From an uncultured Candidatus Saccharibacteria bacterium (GTDB lineage Bacteria > Patescibacteriota > Saccharimonadia > Saccharimonadales > Saccharimonadaceae): a stretch of DNA of 16,083 nucleotides. A model generated the notes under the pieces. That model made no database searches, was not told the origin of the DNA, and was given only the letters and a program-made list of their open reading frames with translations. The position numbers were made by a program, and so were the translations under genes. The first letter of the stretch is position 1, and every line of letters begins with the position of its first letter. Location of the stretch: positions 1-16,083 of the forward strand of contig CALICZ010000164.1 in NCBI GenBank assembly GCA_938049075.1, in the 5' to 3' direction. Shown piece by piece: positions 12,970 to 16,083 of the stretch.

Positions 12970-13725
12970 ATGGACACAGCGCAATTTCAGGCCATGATAT
13001 GGCACAAAGCCAAGCAGCTCTACCGCCCTATGCCGTGGCGCAGCCAACCAACGCTGTACTATGTACTGGTCAGTGAGCTGATGCTGCAGCAGACGCAGGT
13101 AGCGCGGGTACTGCCTAAGTTTGCCGAGTTTACTACCCGCTTCCCGACCATCGAGGCCTTAGCGGCCGCTCAGCTGCCGGCGGTGCTGCAGGCATGGCAG
13201 GGCTTGGGGTATAATCGCCGAGCGAAGTACCTCCACAGCGCGGCACAGGCGATTGCTGATGATGCACCTATTGCGACGCAGGCCGACCTTGTGGCGTTGC
13301 CTGGTATTGGTGTAAATACCGCTGGAGCTATCATGAATTATGTATACCAAACCCCGACCGCCTTTGTAGAGACCAATATTCGCACGGTGTATTTTAATCA
13401 CTTTTTTGCTGGGCAGGAGCACGTGGCGGATAGGGATGTGCTGGCGCTGGTGACGCAGACGATGGATAAAGAGCAGCCCCGCCAGTGGTTCTGGGCGCTG
13501 ATGGACTACGGCGCTGAGCTGAAGGCGGCAGGTAAGGGTCAGCTCGGTACCAGCCGGCACTACACGCGGCAGTCGCGCTTTGCTGGCAGCCTGCGTCAGA
13601 TGCGGGGTGAAATTGTGCGGCGCATGGCGCAGGGGCAACTACTGAGCGCCATTACTCAGGAGCTGCACGGTGACCCGCGTTTTGCTGCTGCGCTTAGTGG
13701 GCTGCAGAAGGATGGGCTTGTCTGA
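12970..13725 (+). CDS. MutY-like HhH-GPD DNA glycosylase lacking Fe-S cluster and oxoG domain
   Basis: 251-aa base-excision-repair glycosylase related to the adenine glycosylase MutY. PWR (22-24) and SELMLQQTQV (35-44, Glu36 aligned with the MutY catalytic Glu37) are MutY signatures. The helix-hairpin-helix is LPGIGVNTAGA (110-120). The catalytic-Asp position (MutY LDGNV, Asp138) reads VETNI, with Glu134. Position 115 is Val where endonuclease III has Lys nearby, arguing against lyase activity. The protein contains no cysteine, so the [4Fe-4S] loop is absent, and it ends ~100 residues before a normal MutY, so the NUDIX-like 8-oxoG-reading domain is missing. It may still remove A opposite damaged G or have another base preference. 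The start is set by the TATACT box 7 nt upstream. Confidence 0.85.
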   Translation: MDTAQFQAMIWHKAKQLYRPMPWRSQPTLYYVLVSELMLQQTQVARVLPKFAEFTTRFPTIEALAAAQLPAVLQAWQGLGYNRRAKYLHSAAQAIADDAPIATQADLVALPGIGVNTAGAIMNYVYQTPTAFVETNIRTVYFNHFFAGQEHVADRDVLALVTQTMDKEQPRQWFWALMDYGAELKAAGKGQLGTSRHYTRQSRFAGSLRQMRGEIVRRMAQGQLLSAITQELHGDPRFAAALSGLQKDGLV

Positions 13726-13781
13726 GTGAGCTAGCCCTCACGCGAGCAGAAGCCATCGCGCTGTGCCAGAAGTGGGCGCGG

Positions 13782-14018
13782 ATGCTTCGCCGAGAGTATA
13801 CAATCGACACGCTGGTGAGTGACTACGGCGATGGGGTGCTTATGTCTGACCAGCTGGCCTATCCGCTTGAGATGCAGCCATGGATCACGTCAGAGGCAGA
13901 GCCGCTTCTCTGGGCGATTCGCGACCATGCGGTTGATGTCGATATTGACCATACCCGGCGAGCTGATTGGGAGAAGCTACTGGAGCTGATCGATCAGCTA
14001 CCAAAGAGTGAGTCATAA
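13782..14018 (+). CDS. Small hypothetical protein after the mutY-like gene
   Basis: 78 aa from the first ATG, but the frame is open and looks coding back to a CTG at 13722 (98 aa; adds SELALTRAEAIALCQKWAR, an amphipathic helix). The CTG overlaps the upstream stop (CTGA) and follows AAGGA (13708-13712) by 9 nt. No ATG, GTG or TTG exists in that stretch in this frame. The protein is acidic and soluble (EMQPWITSEAEPLLWAIRD, VDVDIDHTRR) and ends LLELIDQLPKSES. Family unknown. It is expected to be co-translated with the glycosylase. If the CTG is not used, the ATG gives a shorter protein. Confidence 0.65.
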   Translation: MLRREYTIDTLVSDYGDGVLMSDQLAYPLEMQPWITSEAEPLLWAIRDHAVDVDIDHTRRADWEKLLELIDQLPKSES

Positions 14019-14209
14019 GATACATGGAGAGATTGGCGCTAGATAGTGCGAGATAATAGCAGCCTTTCTAACCTATGACCTGCACCGAGCTTCCTATGCA
14101 GACAATGAATATCTAATAGGTATATTTATTTTTTATGGAATGTACGGAAGTCATGGTGAGACAATAGCCACATAACGAAGATTCAAGGTAATAAGACTCT
14201 TGACCACTC

Positions 14210-14752
14210 CTACAGCTGCACGCCAAGCCACCCAGCGAGCACTGTTCCAGCGCCATAGGCCAGGGCAGCAGCGATAGCACCGAGGGCGAGAGTTTGCAGG
14301 GCGGCAACAAGTGGATTCTCACCACCAACTTTGCCCTTGATATAGCCAATTGCTACAAAGGTGAGCGCCGTAGCTCCCGAGCTGATATAAAACAGCAGAG
14401 GATGAGCCGCACTCGAGCCGCGTGCCAGCACATGGGCAAGATAGGGGATAACAGGCACACTACCAACAACGACAAAGGCAGCAAAGGTCATGAAGCCGAT
14501 GATTTTTGGTGAGGCGCGTTTGCTTGTACTCCGCGCCGACTCATCGTGCTCAGCACTGGCCGCGAGGTAGGCGCTAGCACCCATCGAGAAGCCATCGGCA
14601 ATAAGGTTAGCTGCGCCTAGCACCAAGATAATTGCACTCGAGATACCCGCACCAGCACTGGCTGCTACCACAGCAAAGGTTGTGACGGTACCATCGACTG
14701 CACCATAGACAAATTCAGAAATATAACGTTTGAGGACAGGTTTCATATTCAT
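14210..14752 (-). CDS. VIT1/CCC1-family metal ion transporter
   Basis: 180-aa membrane protein of the vacuolar-iron-transporter family, which moves Fe(II) or Mn(II) out of the cytosol. The opening FVYGAVDGTVTTFAVVA and ANLIADGFSMGASAYLAASAE are the family's signature helices (metal-path Asp, Met and Glu). Five hydrophobic segments can be traced: ~18-33, ~37-60, ~85-105, ~118-138 and ~149-175. The cytosolic metal-binding loop after helix 2 is short (HDESARSTSKRASPK) compared with plant VIT1, as in many bacterial members. The ATG at 14752 lies 9 nt after a TATACT box; a second ATG (14746) is possible. It stands alone on the minus strand. Confidence 0.85.
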   Translation of the reverse strand: MNMKPVLKRYISEFVYGAVDGTVTTFAVVAASAGAGISSAIILVLGAANLIADGFSMGASAYLAASAEHDESARSTSKRASPKIIGFMTFAAFVVVGSVPVIPYLAHVLARGSSAAHPLLFYISSGATALTFVAIGYIKGKVGGENPLVAALQTLALGAIAAALAYGAGTVLAGWLGVQL

Positions 14753-14761
14753 AACTTGGTT

Positions 14762-14767
14762 AGTATA
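14762..14767 (-). promoter_or_regulatory. -10 box of the VIT1-like gene
   Basis: Minus-strand TATACT 9 nt before the ATG; a weak -35 (TTGCGT, 14784-14789) sits at 16 nt. No Shine-Dalgarno is seen. Confidence 0.5.
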
Positions 14768-15077
14768 GCATAGTGTGGTACAAACGCAAAAAGTTGCACT
14801 TTGGATGGGTGAGGTGTTTTGATACTGTCATCACACCTACATTCTCAGAGTTTTTGTACTATACATTGGTGACTGCTGAGGATGAGTCTCTCGGGCTGAG
14901 CACAAAATGATGCGCACAATCGACACGCTTCATCATATAAGACGCAACCACGAGCGGCTAGTGGAGATATGATGAAGATCATAAGATGGAGGTAGTAATG
15001 GGCGTCTGACCAGAATGTTCATTGTAATAGTGTGAAAAAATAAGTATGGGGCAATAGATAGACTGTAGATCTAGAGC
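14768..15077. other. Intergenic stretch without a convincing gene
   Basis: Holds an inverted repeat (14928-14938 with 14967-14977), a weaker bulged one (14812-14838), a 21-codon open stretch from 14907 (MMRTIDTLHH...) that ends at the second arm, and GGAGGT (14988-14993) in front of ATG GGC GTC TGA (14998-15009). These may be remains of a decayed gene or a structured RNA; nothing is assigned. Confidence 0.4.
14928..14977. repeat. 11-bp inverted repeat with nested stem
   Basis: CTTCATCATAT and ATATGATGAAG are perfect complements 28 nt apart. Inside, CCAC and GTGG can form a second stem. The structure lies outside any annotated gene. Confidence 0.5.
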
Positions 15078-16083
15078 CTACCGCTCGTTTGATTGCTTAG
15101 GCTTGAGGAGGAGCTGATTGCGTTCGGCAGTGCGCGTCCGTGCCTCATCTAGCAGAGTGGTACCTTCTTGCGAGCTGAGGTTAACGATCCGCACGTACTC
15201 ACCATCGGTCTTGTCGTAGCCCGAGACAGCAACGAAGCCGAGTTGTTCGTCGGCATAAATGACGTTCTCTTTCTCACCGCTGTAGTCGATTTTGTTAAAG
15301 AGGCTTACATCTAGCAGCGCCGTACCGCGGCCATTGTCCCACGTGGCAAAGACACCAATGCGGCGCTGCACTGCATCTGGATCAGTTGAGTCAAATGGCG
15401 TATCTTTATCGATATACTCGATGATTGGTGCAAAGATCAGTGTATCGGCCTTGGGGAGGATCGTCTTGAGCGCGTGGTCAGCGGGTAGTGCGTATGCTAG
15501 AGCGAAACGTTTGCGAAAGTCATACGAGAGCGGGTAGCGTCCATCGGTTGATGTGGTACACTCGACTTGGTGGCGCGAATCGAGGAAGGCAAGCTCGGCG
15601 GGCGAGTAGATTGGTTTGTGCTCCTCTGTTGTGGTAACCTCATTCGTTACTTGGCTCACTTTTGTATCGGCATCGGTGTAGCCCATAGAGTTACCCATGA
15701 CAGTGACGGGAGAAGCATATTCATTCACAGTGTCAGACTTATCGCGTTTGCTGAGGCCGCAGCCCATAGCAAGCAGCTGCTGGATGGTATCGACAGCACA
15801 ATACTGCGTTATATTGCCCTCGGCATCAGTAATGAGGCAGTCCATCACCATCTCGTGCCCCATGCCTTTGCCGAACTGCTTTTCTTTGCTGGGGTCGCCG
15901 TTTTTCTCATCTCTCGAGAGTACGTGCCCAATCTCATGGCTGTATACATTGCCACCAGTCTTGTTGCTCAGCACGAGCACCATCGGGCCGTTGCCGCCCT
16001 TGGCTTTGTCTTCATCGGTGCTCTGGAAGGCAAGGCCGAGTACGTCATTCTCCACACCTGCTGTGTTAACGGCCATCAGCATG
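15078..16083 (-). CDS. Metzincin-like zinc metallopeptidase, N-terminus outside window
   Basis: C-terminal 334 residues of a larger protein; the frame runs off the window edge, so the ATG at 16082 need not be the start. The zinc motif is SHEIGHVLSRD (His49, Glu50, His53 of the visible part), and a possible Met-turn is ASPVTVMGNSMGY (Met at ~129), a pattern recalling M11-type gametolysin-like and other metzincins (VMG). The usual HExxHxxGxxH/D third ligand does not fit exactly: Gly is replaced by Ser and Asp comes one residue early. His76 in GMGHEM is an alternative ligand. Four cysteines (CLI, YCA, GCG, ECT) could form disulfides outside the cell. The C-terminal ~180 residues are beta-rich, probably a separate domain. 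Likely a surface or secreted protease, but the signal peptide cannot be seen. Confidence 0.75.
   Translation of the reverse strand, partial: MLMAVNTAGVENDVLGLAFQSTDEDKAKGGNGPMVLVLSNKTGGNVYSHEIGHVLSRDEKNGDPSKEKQFGKGMGHEMVMDCLITDAEGNITQYCAVDTIQQLLAMGCGLSKRDKSDTVNEYASPVTVMGNSMGYTDADTKVSQVTNEVTTTEEHKPIYSPAELAFLDSRHQVECTTSTDGRYPLSYDFRKRFALAYALPADHALKTILPKADTLIFAPIIEYIDKDTPFDSTDPDAVQRRIGVFATWDNGRGTALLDVSLFNKIDYSGEKENVIYADEQLGFVAVSGYDKTDGEYVRIVNLSSQEGTTLLDEARTRTAERNQLLLKPKQSNER

Overview
The window looks like a compact bacterial genome of the Patescibacteria (CPR), most likely a Saccharibacteria (TM7) relative. This is an inference from gene style, not from a marker gene. The supporting signs are small genes with short or negative spacing, TGA used as a normal stop, an AspRS of the apparently non-discriminating type, several small one-domain proteins, and many promoters whose -10 box lies only 6-9 nt before the start codon, so the mRNAs should be leaderless. 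No tRNA, rRNA, CRISPR array, insertion sequence or phage gene was seen.

Layout. 1-1579: an OmpR/PhoB response regulator (5' end cut by the window) and its histidine kinase. 1681-2040: an orphan RelB/DinJ-like antitoxin on the minus strand with a palindromic autoregulatory-type promoter. 2114-2590: a small membrane-anchored Ser/Thr/Gln/Gly-rich protein whose promoter carries an 11-bp-period TTTAA repeat of the kind OmpR-family regulators bind, followed by a strong two-way terminator. 2609-4522: a divergent pair, a membrane-anchored DsbA-like thiol oxidoreductase and a CBS-domain membrane protein. 4546-7279: an operon of aspS, a P-loop kinase-like ATPase and an unknown protein, joined by 4-nt overlaps. 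7316-8842: a UlaG-like metallo-beta-lactamase-fold hydrolase diverging from a small alpha/beta hydrolase. 8846-9029: a short transcription unit with a possible micro-ORF and a hairpin. 9029-10047: a membrane-anchored extracytoplasmic alpha/beta hydrolase under a promoter covered by a perfect 11-bp-arm palindrome. 10182-10955: an inositol-monophosphatase-family enzyme. 10950-12438: a Y-family polymerase preceded by an overlapping 88-aa companion. 12532-12948: two very small proteins. 12970-14018: a cysteine-free, short MutY-like glycosylase and a coupled small protein. 14210-14752: a VIT1/CCC1-type metal transporter. 15078-16083: the C-terminal part of a metzincin-like zinc peptidase.

How the genes fit together. 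10950-14018 reads as a DNA-damage or oxidative-damage neighbourhood: Y-family polymerase plus companion, and a MutY-like glycosylase with neither Fe-S cluster nor oxoG-recognition domain. The two-component system, DsbA-like protein, secreted hydrolase and peptidase point to an actively maintained cell surface.

The most interesting signals are the window-wide leaderless promoter pattern, including a divergent pair that shares a single palindromic -10 box in a 21-bp gap; the cluster-free MutY-like enzyme with Glu where the catalytic Asp is expected; the palindrome over the secreted-hydrolase promoter; the CiaR-like direct repeat near the two-component system; and a probable CTG start. No obviously new multi-gene defence system was found.
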